Origin: Letharia columbiana
Taxonomy: Eukaryota > Ascomycota > Lecanoromycetes > Lecanorales > Parmeliaceae
Direction of reading: 5' to 3'
Assembly (NCBI RefSeq): GCF_014066305.1
Contig: NW_023501046.1
Coordinates: 221,001 to 285,000 of the forward strand
Length of the DNA: 64,000 nt
The position numbers were made by a program, and so were the translations under genes. Positions 1 through 10,625 of the stretch are shown in pieces (positions within the stretch are counted from its first letter, which is position 1; each line of letters starts with the position of its first letter). The notes beneath the pieces were generated by a model. The model worked only from the letters and a program-made list of their open reading frames with translations, was not told the DNA's origin and ran no database searches.

Positions 1-2791
1 AGAAGTCGCCATTCTCAAAAAAGCTCGACATCCGAATGTTGTCAGCTTGCTTGAAGTCATTGATGATGACGAATGGGGCAAAGTTTACCTGGCCCTCGAA
101 TATGTCGAGCGAGGAGAGATTGTTTGGCGTAAACCAACTGACAAGGATGTTGCGCTATTTGAGATGGAGCGTTGCGAACGCGAGTTGGCAAATGGCCTCA
201 GCGACGACCACGAGAGAGCGGCTATTGAGGAGTTCAACCGGTTGGCACCGTCAAGACGACATGAGAAAGCCCAACGGCTCGCAGATCAGGAACGCAGGGA
301 TAAAGAACGCTCTGGTTGCGGAGGTGCCCACCGCGAAGCACGAAACCCCGGCTTCGATCCTTACTTCTCTCTTGAGTATGGTGGCGCATCCGAAGATGAG
401 GCCGGTGCAGAACCTATAGGCCAATTTGCAGCTCAGATCCAAGGTAAAAAGCAGCCGACAAACGAGCCAATGCCGGTAGACTCGACAGAGGGTTTGCCTC
501 AGAGTGAGACGCCAATCCACACCCCGAAGCCAGTCTCATACTCACTAGACACAACCAGCACGCCCGCGAGCGCATCATCCTCTCGCCCGGAGACGCCGGC
601 ACAGTATGGAGGTCCGACGTCAGGACTAGAGGTCAAAGAAACCGCTAAAGATGTCGAGTTGCAGTCCTTGCTAAACAAGATCATCCTCGGACAACAGGAT
701 TGGAATGGAATCGATGAAAATTTCCGCTACGTGCCATGCCTTACGTTGGCCCAAGCTCTGGATGCATTCCGTGATACCGTCCTTGGGCTGGAATACTTGC
801 ACTATCAAGGCATCATTCATCGTGACATAAAGCCTGCTAACCTGTTGTGGACAACGGGCTTTCGTGTCAAAATCTCTGACTTTGGAGTATCCTACCTCGG
901 CAAGCCAATTAGAGAAGATGACAACAACGAAGAGATTGCTGAAGCTGACGCGGAGGTACACGATGAAGCCATCGAGCTTGCGAAAACGGTGGGCACTCCA
1001 GCTTTCTATGCCCCAGAGCTTTGCGACCCTCATTATTTCGAAGTCGGTGGGGACTCTGATCGTCCAGCAATCACTGGTCAGATTGACGTTTGGGCTCTTG
1101 GAGTTACACTTTATGCAATGGTCTTCGGACGACTTCCTTTCTTCGACGGCAACCAGTTTTTAATGTACGAGAAGATAGCGCGTAACGAGGTCTTCATTCC
1201 TCGAATGCGCCTCAAAGGTGTTTCTCATGAGATCGCGAGCAAAGCATTCGGAACGGTCACGGATCGTAGAAAGAGATTCGATGATATCCTCGAGTACGAA
1301 GCTGTCAATGATGAGCTTCGCGATTTGTTGAAGCGCCTGCTCGAGAAGAAGCCTTCTAAACGCATCACCCTGAAAGAGGTTAAACATCATCCCTGGGTGC
1401 TTCAAGGCATTACAGATCGAACTCTCTGGATCGACGAGACTGATCCATCACTGCAAAGCGAAGGCAAGAAGATTGAAGTCTCCACGCAAGAAGTCCAGGA
1501 TTCCGTCACGCCACTTACTGTTTTTGACCGCGTCAAAGCGGGATTCCAGAGAGTCGGCTCTGTCTTACGAGGCCGTGGCTCTCAACATCGCAAGAGGACT
1601 AACAGCAATACAAAAGCTCCTGATGGCGCAGGCTCAACGGGTGCTACCAGGAATTCCCAGAGTGTCAAAGATGAGAGGAGGCCTAGTTTGAGGGGAGACG
1701 AGCAGATTCTACCTGCACTACGCGCATCGAGAGAGACCTCAGAGCATCCACTTGCGCAGAGTGTCGCAGCCAGCCCCGAATTGAAGGACAATCACTCCTG
1801 TTTTGACGACAGTGGAAACGCTGTGAGGCCTGCAAGTGATCCGCAAGCCAACCGACCAGTGCTCACTGACCGCACGCTATCCACCGCTGATTCCATGAAG
1901 ACTATACGTGCTCCTGTGCCTGCCCTTTTAAGAGAAGCCTCATCGCCAAACACTTCATCACCGAATGAAGACTTCTCGTCAGCGACCACCACTGTTGTTG
2001 ACCCCACGTCAAACTCGTCATCAAGTCTTAGCAACGTGTTTTCGGGGGCAGGACGACGATTCGTGGACAGTATGCGAACTAGAGAGCGAGGTGTTAGACG
2101 CCAGAGTCCCTCTCGATCAAGTCGCTCATCCTCTATAGGTGACAGCACTGAAGACTTTCATGCATCACCAAGCCTTGCTCTCTCGTCGGCCATTGCTGCC
2201 GGGCATGTGGACCAGCCCCCGGCTCTTCGTGAAGGACCCGACGCACACCCTGTGCTGCAGGATTCACCAAGTGAAGCGTTTCGGCGTGCACAAGAGCAGA
2301 ATTACCGCCGCCAGACTTTTGAGCATGCGCAACGCAGAAGTCGTCCTCCAACAGTGTCCATGGGTACAGATGTTGCCTGCCCACCCTCTCCAGACGATGA
2401 GATCTTTCTTCCTCAGTTTCGTCCTACTTCAGCAGCAGACATCACTTCGGCCTTCGTCATCTCTTCATCCTCGGACCAGATTGGTTCGGGTGAATCGATG
2501 GCTCACTCTCGTGTCCCTTCCGTCGTCAGTGGGGCCTCATCCCTATCTGTGCCTTTTGAAGAAGACGAAGAGACCCGGGCCCATGTCCTTGAAAAATCCA
2601 TTTCGCCCTTGACTATCGGTAGAAGGAGCGGGTCGCATCACCGTGGAACTGAAAGCGAAACGCCCAGACTAACTCCATCGATTGCGAGAGCCGCAGCGGA
2701 GAGAGCAGCAGCAGACGAGGATGACGCAGGCTACAACGGCGAAGGAGAACAAGACTCGGATAGTGAAGATGAAGGCCTGGCAATGGCCTGA
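1..2791 (+). CDS. CaMKK/Ssp1-type serine/threonine kinase, 5' partial
   Basis: The frame is open from base 2, so the N-terminus lies outside the window; 929 residues are present. The first residues are kinase N-lobe sequence (EVAILKKARHPNVVSLLEV). A long low-complexity insert of roughly 170 residues follows, then the C-lobe: HRDIKPANLL near residue 273, the DFG motif (ISDFGVSYLG), GTPAFYAPEL and DVWALGVTLYAMVFGRLPF. A large insert between N- and C-lobe is typical of fungal calcium/calmodulin-dependent kinase kinases (S. pombe Ssp1, Aspergillus CmkC), which activate AMPK/Snf1 and CaMK-type kinases. The C-terminal 450 residues are Ser-rich and disordered. No intron is seen. Family assignment is by motif and architecture; an Elm1/Sak1-like activating kinase is the alternative name for the same group. 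Confidence 0.85.
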   Translation, partial: EVAILKKARHPNVVSLLEVIDDDEWGKVYLALEYVERGEIVWRKPTDKDVALFEMERCERELANGLSDDHERAAIEEFNRLAPSRRHEKAQRLADQERRDKERSGCGGAHREARNPGFDPYFSLEYGGASEDEAGAEPIGQFAAQIQGKKQPTNEPMPVDSTEGLPQSETPIHTPKPVSYSLDTTSTPASASSSRPETPAQYGGPTSGLEVKETAKDVELQSLLNKIILGQQDWNGIDENFRYVPCLTLAQALDAFRDTVLGLEYLHYQGIIHRDIKPANLLWTTGFRVKISDFGVSYLGKPIREDDNNEEIAEADAEVHDEAIELAKTVGTPAFYAPELCDPHYFEVGGDSDRPAITGQIDVWALGVTLYAMVFGRLPFFDGNQFLMYEKIARNEVFIPRMRLKGVSHEIASKAFGTVTDRRKRFDDILEYEAVNDELRDLLKRLLEKKPSKRITLKEVKHHPWVLQGITDRTLWIDETDPSLQSEGKKIEVSTQEVQDSVTPLTVFDRVKAGFQRVGSVLRGRGSQHRKRTNSNTKAPDGAGSTGATRNSQSVKDERRPSLRGDEQILPALRASRETSEHPLAQSVAASPELKDNHSCFDDSGNAVRPASDPQANRPVLTDRTLSTADSMKTIRAPVPALLREASSPNTSSPNEDFSSATTTVVDPTSNSSSSLSNVFSGAGRRFVDSMRTRERGVRRQSPSRSSRSSSIGDSTEDFHASPSLALSSAIAAGHVDQPPALREGPDAHPVLQDSPSEAFRRAQEQNYRRQTFEHAQRRSRPPTVSMGTDVACPPSPDDEIFLPQFRPTSAADITSAFVISSSSDQIGSGESMAHSRVPSVVSGASSLSVPFEEDEETRAHVLEKSISPLTIGRRSGSHHRGTESETPRLTPSIARAAAERAAADEDDAGYNGEGEQDSDSEDEGLAMA

Positions 2792-3267
2792 TCCCGCAGG
2801 AATTGGAAGAAAGTGAAGCCACTATACATATTGACGAACAGGAAATGATAAATTCGACATTCAGCGATGGCGCACACGGTGAGGGAGGATACCAACGATT
2901 TTGTAACGCAAAGGGTGTCACAGAATCTTCGCAATTACGATTTTATCTAGGGTTTGGTGGATGCAATAGACTTCACTTCATCTTTCCTTACGGCGTATCT
3001 ACACGCCGTCTATCTTTCTCTAGTGTCAACTCAACTCAAGTCGCACTGGACACAAAAGCGATGCCTGGAGTTTAAATGCATCAAAAGACTTGACACAGCG
3101 AAGGAGGTATCAGTCTCCCGGTTGCTAGGCCAGATGCTGTTATGACCGGCTGGCTTTATATAGATTTAGGGTCATTGACCTTGCTAGGTAGCTAGCTACG
3201 TTAATTGAATAATCTTTGATCTCAAGATCTCTCGCTGGATTGTCGTCTGACCTGTGGGACTGGGGTG
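2792..3267. other. Intergenic, convergent 3' regions
   Basis: This 476-bp gap lies between the 3' ends of the kinase gene and ALG14. Short open frames occur, but none has coding character. I see no RNA gene or repeat. Confidence 0.6.
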
Positions 3268-4142
3268 TCATCGGACAAGTACTCCCTTGTATTCTCCCCA
3301 GCCCCTATCTTGCAAACCTTTCCACTGCACCAGCACCCGGTCACAAAGACCGCACCACACGATGATTCTTCCACTCAAACTTGGCCGTTTGACCCGCGCC
3401 CAGGATTCAACATAGATCACCCGCATTTTGCCCGCGCTGCCCTGGCCTCGCACAGACTGCCTGGCTGGACCGACGAGAGGCAGGAAAGAGAAGTAGCGCA
3501 AGATCGTCGCCGCCAAAATCAGAACGAGAGAGGTAGCAGGCCCATTCGTGAGTATGAGATCCGGATACCCTTCGGGATGCCAGTAGAGTAGCATGAGACC
3601 GGCGTAAAGACACCTCAGCGAGCTCGGCGGCGAGGTCACAAGTGATTGATGTATCTGCCGAGCTCGAGGGACGGTGTGGATGCTATAGGCCCTCCTCAAG
3701 ATCCCCCTCATCTCTTTCCCTTCCGCACCCGTCAAGCCGACAGTCCCTCGCCTCTTCTTCTCACCCTCCTCCTCCTCCTCCTCCTCCTCCTCCTCCTTGG
3801 CAGCAAGACCTCGCTCGAACCCCTGAGCTTTCCCAGCGCTGAAGTCGTCCCCGCTTCCGACCACGTAGGATCTGTATGTGTAACGGGCCGGGTCGAGCGA
3901 GGTGAGGAGGGAGAGCATTTCGGCCGTGTGCCCGCCGCTGCCGAGAACGATGAGAAGGTGCGTCGGCGTCCCGCGTGCGCGTGGGGGTGGACGGCTGCGG
4001 TGGAAGGCGGGGAGGATGTAGATGAGACGGAGCTACGGGACAGGGTCAGTTGAGAGGATGAGCGTTGAGCGTTGGGGGGCTTTACGAAGGCCGTGGTCAG
4101 GAGGATGAGGGTGGAGGCGAGGATGTAGGCGAGGGATGGCAT
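3268..4142 (-). CDS. ALG14: ALG14, membrane anchor subunit of UDP-GlcNAc transferase
   Basis: Two exons: 4142-4086 and 4032-3268, with a 53-bp intron (GTAAAG...CGTAG) in phase 0; 273 aa. Exon 1 is a hydrophobic N-terminal anchor (MPSLAYILASTLILLTTAF). Exon 2 continues RLIYILPAF and then LLIVLGSGGHTAEMLSLL, the glycine-rich signature of the Alg14 family, and ends in YKGVLVR near the expected family C-terminus. Alg14 recruits the catalytic subunit Alg13 to the cytosolic ER face, where the pair adds the second GlcNAc to dolichol-PP-GlcNAc. The protein is longer than usual because of a Glu-rich insert encoded by a CTC/GAG repeat at about 3765-3798. The first in-frame Met of the long exon alone would miss the GSGGHTAE motif, which is why the upstream exon is needed. 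Confidence 0.9.
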
Positions 4143-4589
4143 GGGGAGTGAGTTTTATGGAGTGAGCTTGGAGAGGTGTAAGTTGGAGGAGGGTGGCTTT
4201 GGCATGGTGGATTCAATCACGCTTGAGGTTCGGATGGTTGGAGTGAATGAATGTGATTCGTGATCTTCTTTCTTATTGACACTAGATATCAGGTTGTCAG
4301 ATTCACATTGATACTGAGAGTTTTATTGAACTGCTGATGTGTTGAATTGGAATGTTGAGACATTGGGACCGCAAACATGGACAACACATCATGCTGAGTA
4401 GACTTTTACACTTACAGCCATATGTTTCCTGTCCGTTTGTAGCTTACCGCTGCATCAATTGTCTCCGCGCTCTTGATTGAATGAGAAATCTGGAGAAAGA
4501 TCGTGGATTCAGAGTCACATCTCCGGCCCAATTTTTTCTAAACTCCGAACATCATCAACCCCTCCAAACAGTCTTGCATCGAACCTTCA
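4143..4589. other. Divergent promoter region ALG14 / Ima1
   Basis: This 447-bp gap lies between divergently transcribed genes. It is relatively AT-rich around 4260-4340. No defined element was recognised. Confidence 0.5.
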
Positions 4590-7100
4590 ATGGCATTTCT
4601 ATTCCGGGGGAAGCTCGTATGCTTCTACTGTGGCTGCAAATCAGCTAAGACGCGAACGCCCAATGTCCGCCGATGGCAGTGTGCACATTGTGAGGCCGAA
4701 AACTACTTGGATCAGGTGCCTTTGTTTACATACCCTCCCTACGATACCCTTGCTGACGTGCTACACTGTAGAATGGCGAAATCACAGACCCTCCGGCAGA
4801 CGATGTCTCATCCAACGCTCGCTACGCACAACCACTTGCTCGGCAAACTTCTGCAGTGTTCCAGACACCTGACGACTCCCTGTTCTGTCCAACGTGCTTG
4901 AAGAATCAGCATCTCGTGTCGCAGGCATTGGCTTCTTACTTGCCATCTCCCGATGCGCCAGATTATGCGGAATACGTCAAAGCAGAAGATGAGTACCTGA
5001 AGGGGCTGGAAGAGCGGTACCCACAAGTATGCAAGAGATGCGAGCCGAGGGTGCAGGAGAGGATACGAGCTGCAGGGTATGCAGCGAAGACGGATCATCT
5101 AAGAAGGATGATGGACAGGACTAGAGGATGTGGCATACAGTACAGAGACACGAGCTGGGGAAGTCCCCTGGTTGCTCTGGGAGGTATAGGCTGGTTTCTA
5201 AGCTTGACTGGCCAAACCTTATGGGATGGGCTGTCCCTCTTGAACTCCACGGAAGAGCGCCATGGTCTCCGAGATCCACGAGATTCCGCGTCAGGTTCAA
5301 TGTGTCTACAGCAGGTCATGAGGGGTACAGGCTCCGTATCAGACTGCACTGAGAGTTTGTGCTCAGCTGCTGGGCTGGCCTTACTTCTTGGCTTTCTGTC
5401 GTCGTGGTGGCATCCAATGCTTCAAGAATCATTGAGAAGAAAAGGCGGCCGAGCAGTTGGTACATCAGAATTCTATCAGCTGCAGGGCATGCTCCTTATC
5501 ATCAGATGGGTTACATGGTGGTACCTTCACGGCTCTGACCTCAAAGTGCATGTGACTAAGGCTGCTCATCTGTCGCTGCTCGTTCTTACTACGATTGTAA
5601 GTACTCGACCCGCAGACATGGTATTTGAGGCTAATATATTCCCAGATAACCGTCAAGTCTTTTCGCTCCGTTCGGATGGACTACTCGGCTCCAGTCAAAT
5701 TTCAAGATAGTCCCGGGCCTTTGGTATCTCAGATGACCCAGCAGAAAGCGGCCGGCGTGAGGACAGGGGATCTTGGTTACGTCCCTCAACAGCCGAATAT
5801 GCCAATGACTCGCCACGATGGTGGTACACGTCCATTCTCTATCATGGATTTTGCGCCGCCAAATCAGCAGCGACGTCCAGCAATATACCAACCCCCTACT
5901 CCTCCACCGGATGATGACGATAATGAAGCCATGGATTGGACTCCTTCGCAAGAAATTAGAATCCTGCGTCCAGCAGCGTCACATCGCACTTCCAACGCGG
6001 TGTCCCAACAGCCACAGTCATTTCCGTACCCTGAAATTCTTCCAGCTCAAAGTCTTCGCAACCCGCTAAGTCAGCCTGTGTTCCGTAGTAGCCCCGAAAC
6101 GCGATATCAGGAGTCCTTCAAAACCCCCAAGAAATACACCATGCGAGACTCACATGATGAGTCTCCTTTTGTCACCCCATATGAGCCTTCACTTGCAGCT
6201 GGTAGTCCGGAGCTGTCCCCTATAAAGTTTGCTCAACCTAGATTCTTCCCACCTACCGATCGCGAAGATCTTGGTCTCGAATCTCTCATGGCGAACAACT
6301 TCTCACTTGCCGAAGAACCTCGCGAGGTCCGTGCACGCCAACAATATGGAAAACACGAGAATGAAACGCAGTCAAAATTGGACGCTGTCTATGCACAATT
6401 GCACGGACCGGTGGCCTTGCTTCTTCTTACCATCTCATTCATGGTCTGGACCAGCACACCAATACCATCTCTTGCCGCCTCCCGAATGCACTTGGGGCTC
6501 GCAGCTTTAGGCATTGCGGCTCTTGTCATCCTCAAATCTCTCCTGCCGGCAGTCCGCAAGGATAGTGACCGAAGCCTCAGCGATATTGTGCTTCTCGCAT
6601 TCGAGCTAATCACAACCATTATATTCGGATTTGCTCTACGCGAACGGGCAGCGACCGCTTCCGCGGAGGACAGTATCGGACCGCTTGAGACCCCAGGCCT
6701 AAGTTTGATAGCTGTGCTGATCGCGCAAGAAGCATGGATGCTTTACTCTAGGACCTGTATTCGTCGAATGAGCAATGGAAACGCTCCATCCCCGCCTGTT
6801 CCGCAACCAGCGGCTGCGCCTGACAAATCAGACCGTCAACAGCCCTTCGTGGGAAGCAGCATGTCCTCATCTAGACAGAATCCTAATGTTGGAATGTCAA
6901 CAGCTTCCAATGGCCAACATACCCCGGCATTATCACAGCGCACGACACGCTCCAGGACGAAACTGGAGAATGATGCTCGTGCTCCAGGTGGGTTTGGTAG
7001 CCTCTCCCTTGGTGGTAATGCCAGGAATGAGCAGGCGCTAGGGATGAACTCCTTGAATATATGGCAACCACAGAGCAAGAAAGGAAAGGGAATGTGGTGA
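4590..7100 (+). CDS. Ima1/Samp1-type inner nuclear membrane protein
   Basis: Three exons: 4590-4715, 4772-5596 and 5646-7100 (introns of 56 and 49 bp, both phase 0); 801 aa. The N-terminus has four CxxC pairs (C11/C14, C31/C34, C81/C84, C129/C132), matching the zinc-binding Ima1 N-terminal domain. Hydrophobic segments follow (VALGGIGWFLSLTG, AAGLALLLGFLSSWW, GMLLIIRWVTWWYL, LSLLVLTTI). After a Pro-rich nucleoplasmic-type loop come further segments near residues 575-690 (VALLLLTISFMVW, LGLAALGIAALVIL, IVLLAFELITTIIFGFAL, LIAVLIAQEAWML). Family members link heterochromatin or the cytoskeleton to the inner nuclear membrane. Exon joins restore continuous frame (LDQ|NGEI and LTTI|ITVKSFRS). Confidence is high for the family; exact function is inferred. 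Confidence 0.85.
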
Positions 7101-7475
7101 TTACGAGGACAGATTTTTTTTAGAAAGCATGATGTTTGGTAGAAACCATGATTAGGTGCAGCTTTACGACCAACATAGCGGGCGTCTTGGTATGTTTAAG
7201 AAATCTTTTTGGATAGCGAAGCATAGCGCTGGCGTCAAATGGGACGACATCCCTTAACTCTCTACGTTGACCAGCATGCCACCTATCTCCCGTTTCCGAA
7301 AATCGTTGTGAATACTGCTTTTGTAAGCTTTTGCTCCTCTCCGCCCCGTCATTGATGTCGGCAACGCTGTGTCTCTTGCCATCCGCACCCGGTTGACTGC
7401 CTTCCAAATCTCGTCTACGTTTCCTCACTTGCTGTCAACACTCATCGGTGTCGCAACGCAAATCGGCGATTCCGC
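7101..7475. other. Intergenic, nothing recognised
   Basis: These are 375 bp downstream of the Ima1-type gene. Small open frames on both strands look like chance. No repeat or RNA gene was identified. Confidence 0.4.
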
Positions 7476-7481
7476 CAGCGA

Positions 7482-8602
7482 AATGGGAACGGATAGGGGG
7501 TGGCCCGGCACTAATGGCGCTACAGAGGAGCGGCGAGGACATCTTCACGGTTCAGCATATCGACCAAGACCGGACGTCTGGAGTGCAGCCATGTCTAACC
7601 TGTCCATGAAAAGGCTGCGAGCGAATACTGATGGCGATGCGGCAATCCCCTCCAGGTCTTCGGACGATTACCGGAAAATGACAGCGAGGACCTGTGGCAC
7701 GGAATGGTCCAGGGGGGGGGGGTTGGTTCCAGCGGCTCGAGGCAATATCACGTAGGATCGGAAGCGTCAGTCACTATCGGGGAGACAATCGCCAAAATTA
7801 CAGAGCAGACGCCATCTCACAGCTCCTTGGGTACGAAGAAGAGCGCTCGCTGGTGACGCTGAGAAAAACTGGGAAGACCATCGTTCTGAGTGGCAGCGAT
7901 AGGATGGGCCGCGAAGTCGTCGATCGGTTGTATCACGATGGTTAACCTCTGGATAACGGTATGCATTATTTCGTTGAAGGCATGAGTGAGGATGAGACGG
8001 ACAAGACGCGCGGTGATCAGGAGTCGGTTGACGAAGTACAAGAGTAGTTGGAACTTGGATGGAATCACGATATGTATAAGACGTTGGACCAGCTCTTGGA
8101 GAAGCTGGGCGTAGGCGTGGATGATGAGAGGTTTCAAGGGTCTGAAATGGACGTTGAGACCGTGGAAAGGACAATGCCGGTGGAGCAGGCTCGCAAGAGT
8201 CAAAAAGCTAGGTTACGTTGAGATGATGTGCCGAGGTTGCGGATGTGGGAACTCTCAGTGTCCTGTACGTATTTCCGGAGTTCTTGAGTCCCCTTTGGAT
8301 CAGACGTTCAGTCGTGAGTTGTGTCATGAGTGTGTTCTCTTAGGCTTGTTTCCAGGCTCGAAATCCCACCGTCACGAGGCAATGAATGCTGACCCTACTT
8401 TATTCAGTCCATGGTTGGGGCGATGAGGATGGGCTGCTTCCATACTGAGAACTCAAAGATGGTTCAGCCTGCTGTATCATTCGTACGGATCGGTCCAGCT
8501 TCCACAAAGGAGCTAAATGGTCCTGGACCGTTTCGCGGACTAATCGTCTGGCCTGGCCCAGACCAGTACCTCTTGGACCTGCTCGAGGTTATACTTAAAG
8601 GG
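7482..8602 (+). pseudogene. Decayed protein-coding gene with in-frame stops and an ILE intron
   Basis: A coding-like frame (GGGWFQRLEAISRR, then ISQLLGYEEERSLVTLRK, then GREVVDRLYHDG) runs from about 7694. It continues in the same frame through three stops: TAA at 7943, TAG near 8045 and TGA near 8219. The intervening stretches still look coding (GMHYFVEGMSEDETDK; LGWNHDMYKTLDQLLEKLG). It reaches position 8264, where an introner-like intron (8265-8407) begins. After joining, the frame continues (FHGWGDEDGLLPY, stop, ELKDGSACCIIRTDRSSFHK). Upstream, a poly-G run at about 7712 separates this frame from another coding-like one starting near 7482, suggesting a frameshift. No family was recognised. 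Boundaries are approximate. The alternative is that the pattern is chance in non-coding DNA, but the ILE placement argues for a former gene. Confidence 0.4.
8265..8407 (+). mobile_element. Introner-like element copy A (in pseudogene)
   Basis: A 143-bp sequence starts GTACGTATTTCCGGAGTTC and ends in TTATTCAG. It shares the start of copy B (11575-11721) with one mismatch in 19 bases. It also shares the middle motif (CTTGTTTCCAGGCTCG here, CGTGTTCCAGGGCTCG in B) and an ATGCTGAC branch-site region. If the surrounding frame is accepted, it sits after the first base of a codon (phase 1), like the other copies. The 3' end is the most diverged of the five. Confidence 0.65.
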
Positions 8603-9443
8603 TCCGGACGGGTCCAAGGTGTGTGCACGCACAGACTGAACCGCTACTCTGAGGGGTCTGGCATGTGTATTTTGTTGATCTGGTTTAGTCCCAGGGATCT
8701 CGGAGCATAGCTGCCGTTTGCCGAGCTTCTCCATTCATCCAAATCCCCGAACGGCAAAGCGCGGTGAGTGCATATTCATAGCTTGCGATCCGGTCAGGTG
8801 TGTAATAAGACCCTGCATCTCCAAGGGTCCACATTGAGAATATACGACAGTTCGTCCCATCAACTTCTGTTCTGTACGTAAACAAAGGTAAGTATTGAAG
8901 CCTGGCTTCTACCTTCAGACCTCGATGACTTCAAGGTGGCATATTCTTTCCTTGAGTGATCGGCTATGCTTGCCGACAATGTGTCTTTCAACTTGAACAG
9001 TGATAGTAATCTAATCTTCGCGCAGTGCTAGCACTACTGCCATCGCCCCTCAAGCTCTGAATCTCATTCTCAACAACGCCAAAGACTTATGCGGCTATCA
9101 CACTACTTTAGGTCAAGATACTTGCCAATGCAACCGTGATGTTCGTACTATTCTCATTTTGATGTCCTTCTAGGACATTGAATCAAGGATGAATGGTCTA
9201 TGTGCCTCCTTCGGTTGTGTTCGCGATGTCGTAACTTCCAAGCGATCCCGTGACCTCACCTGGCAAACCGTCTCGCGAGCTACGGAGTTCATCGATCCAG
9301 GGTCCGCCATCTTGGATATAAAAGGCCGTCAGAGATCCTGCTAAAATGCGAGATTACAATCTTTGCTGCATCAGAATTATACACTTCCTCGCAACTCCAA
9401 CATACCACGATCAGAACAAGCATTTCTGCTTCAGCTAATAGCA
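8603..9443. other. Intergenic with a Cys-containing coding-like fragment at 9027-9343
   Basis: Most of this stretch has no recognisable gene. At 9027-9343 one frame reads APQALNLILNNAKDLCGY, then GQDTCQCNRD, a TAG at 9171, then in the same frame DIESRMNGLCASFGCVRD and on to a TAA at 9341-9343. It could be a broken small Cys-rich protein, or a gene with a very short (33-bp) intron. The segment just upstream of 9444 is the presumed promoter of the nitrilase remnant. Confidence 0.3.
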
Positions 9444-10169
9444 ATGAGTGAAAAAATCAAAGTCGCTGCCGTGCACGCCGAACCCGTGTGGGGTGACCTC
9501 CAAGGCTCCGTGAAAAAGGTGGTCGAGCTCATTTTGGAAGCGGCCAATAAGGGAACGAAGGTGTTTGGTCTCCCTCAACTTTTCGTGCCGGGATACCCGT
9601 GGTAAGCTGTATCGATTATGAAAGACAGCCATTCAAACCCTCATGCTTATGGTTAGCGTAGGACGATTTGGACCCCAGCGCTCTTTTCGAGTGTCGAGCA
9701 CCGTATTGACTACATGAGAAGCTCCATGTCCAAGGTTTCCCCTGAGGTGGCCCGCAATCAGAGCGCCGTGAAGGATGCGGGCATGACAATTGTGTTGGGC
9801 TATAGTGAGAGAGGGGGAACAATATTATATGAAGCGCAGGTGAGGAAGACTACCGACCAATGTGGAGCATTGCCGATCTTTATGTCAAGCCTTCATGAGC
9901 TGAAAGGAGAGATTCTGCATAATCGCCGCAAGATCAAGCCAACTCACGTAGAGAAGAGGCTTTTTGGCGAGAGGCACTCTGAGATATACGGGCCTGATGG
10001 ATCGCCATTGGGCCCACATGAAGAGGGAATGCTGTATGCTGAAATTGATCTTGCGAAAATCGAGATTGCGAAACATTTCCTGGACACCGTGGGACATCAT
10101 GCGCGCCCGGACTCGTTGAACCTCAAAGTCAATACTGCTCCAATCAAGCATGTCCGTCATGTGCAGTAG
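9444..10169 (+). pseudogene. Nitrilase-family remnant lacking catalytic Cys and Glu
   Basis: Two exons, 9444-9601 and 9662-10169 (60-bp intron, phase 2), encode 221 aa against about 330-350 for fungal nitrilases. The N-terminus ([22 protein letters not shown]) and the segment HNRRKIKPTHVE (containing the catalytic Lys) are clear nitrilase sequence. At the catalytic Glu position the sequence reads [13 protein letters not shown], so PE has become PQ. The block that should follow, with the catalytic Cys motif (GGLxCWEH) and substrate pocket, is absent. The text jumps from FGERHSEIYGPDG straight to the C-terminal EEGMLYAEIDL. The frame is open, so a transcript could be made, but nitrilase activity is not expected. 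Two of three triad residues are lost. Confidence 0.75.
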
Positions 10170-10625
10170 CCGGGTGCATACTCTAGCTCCCGTGCAGTGT
10201 TGCAGATTTGAGTAGTTTATATGTCGTATTAATCTGTACCTTACTTCGTGACCCCCGTAAACGCCATCTATTTTTAGCTCAAAGCCATTGAAACATTAAC
10301 TACTTTACTTGTCTGTGAGTAGTGTAGAGCAGAAGTCGTAAACACGTCTTACGTACGCTTGCGTGGCTGAAACGCCCAACTGTCGGTTGGCATCACCTCG
10401 CTTCTTCCTTCTTCTTAGGAAATTTCTCCATAAGGCACCAGAGGTAAACAGTAACATAAGACTACCTATCAAACTTGCTCAAATCCTAATTTATAATAAC
10501 AATGGCTTCCTGTCCCAGAACCGTTGCCAATCTCTTGGTGTACGACCTGAACATCTCCACAGAATTCTTACCGATGCTCTCCTCCTCTCGTCTAAATCCC
10601 ATTTGATCGACCATCGGATGCCTCG
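10170..10625. other. Intergenic upstream of RhoGAP gene
   Basis: This is 456 bp of promoter and 5' leader. No element was recognised. An upstream exon of the RhoGAP gene cannot be excluded. Confidence 0.4.

Noticed and set aside
8411..8710. 99-codon plus-strand frame after ILE copy A
   Set aside because: It is not in phase with the splice-joined pseudogene frame; the joined frame (FHGWGDEDGLLPY) is the better continuation.
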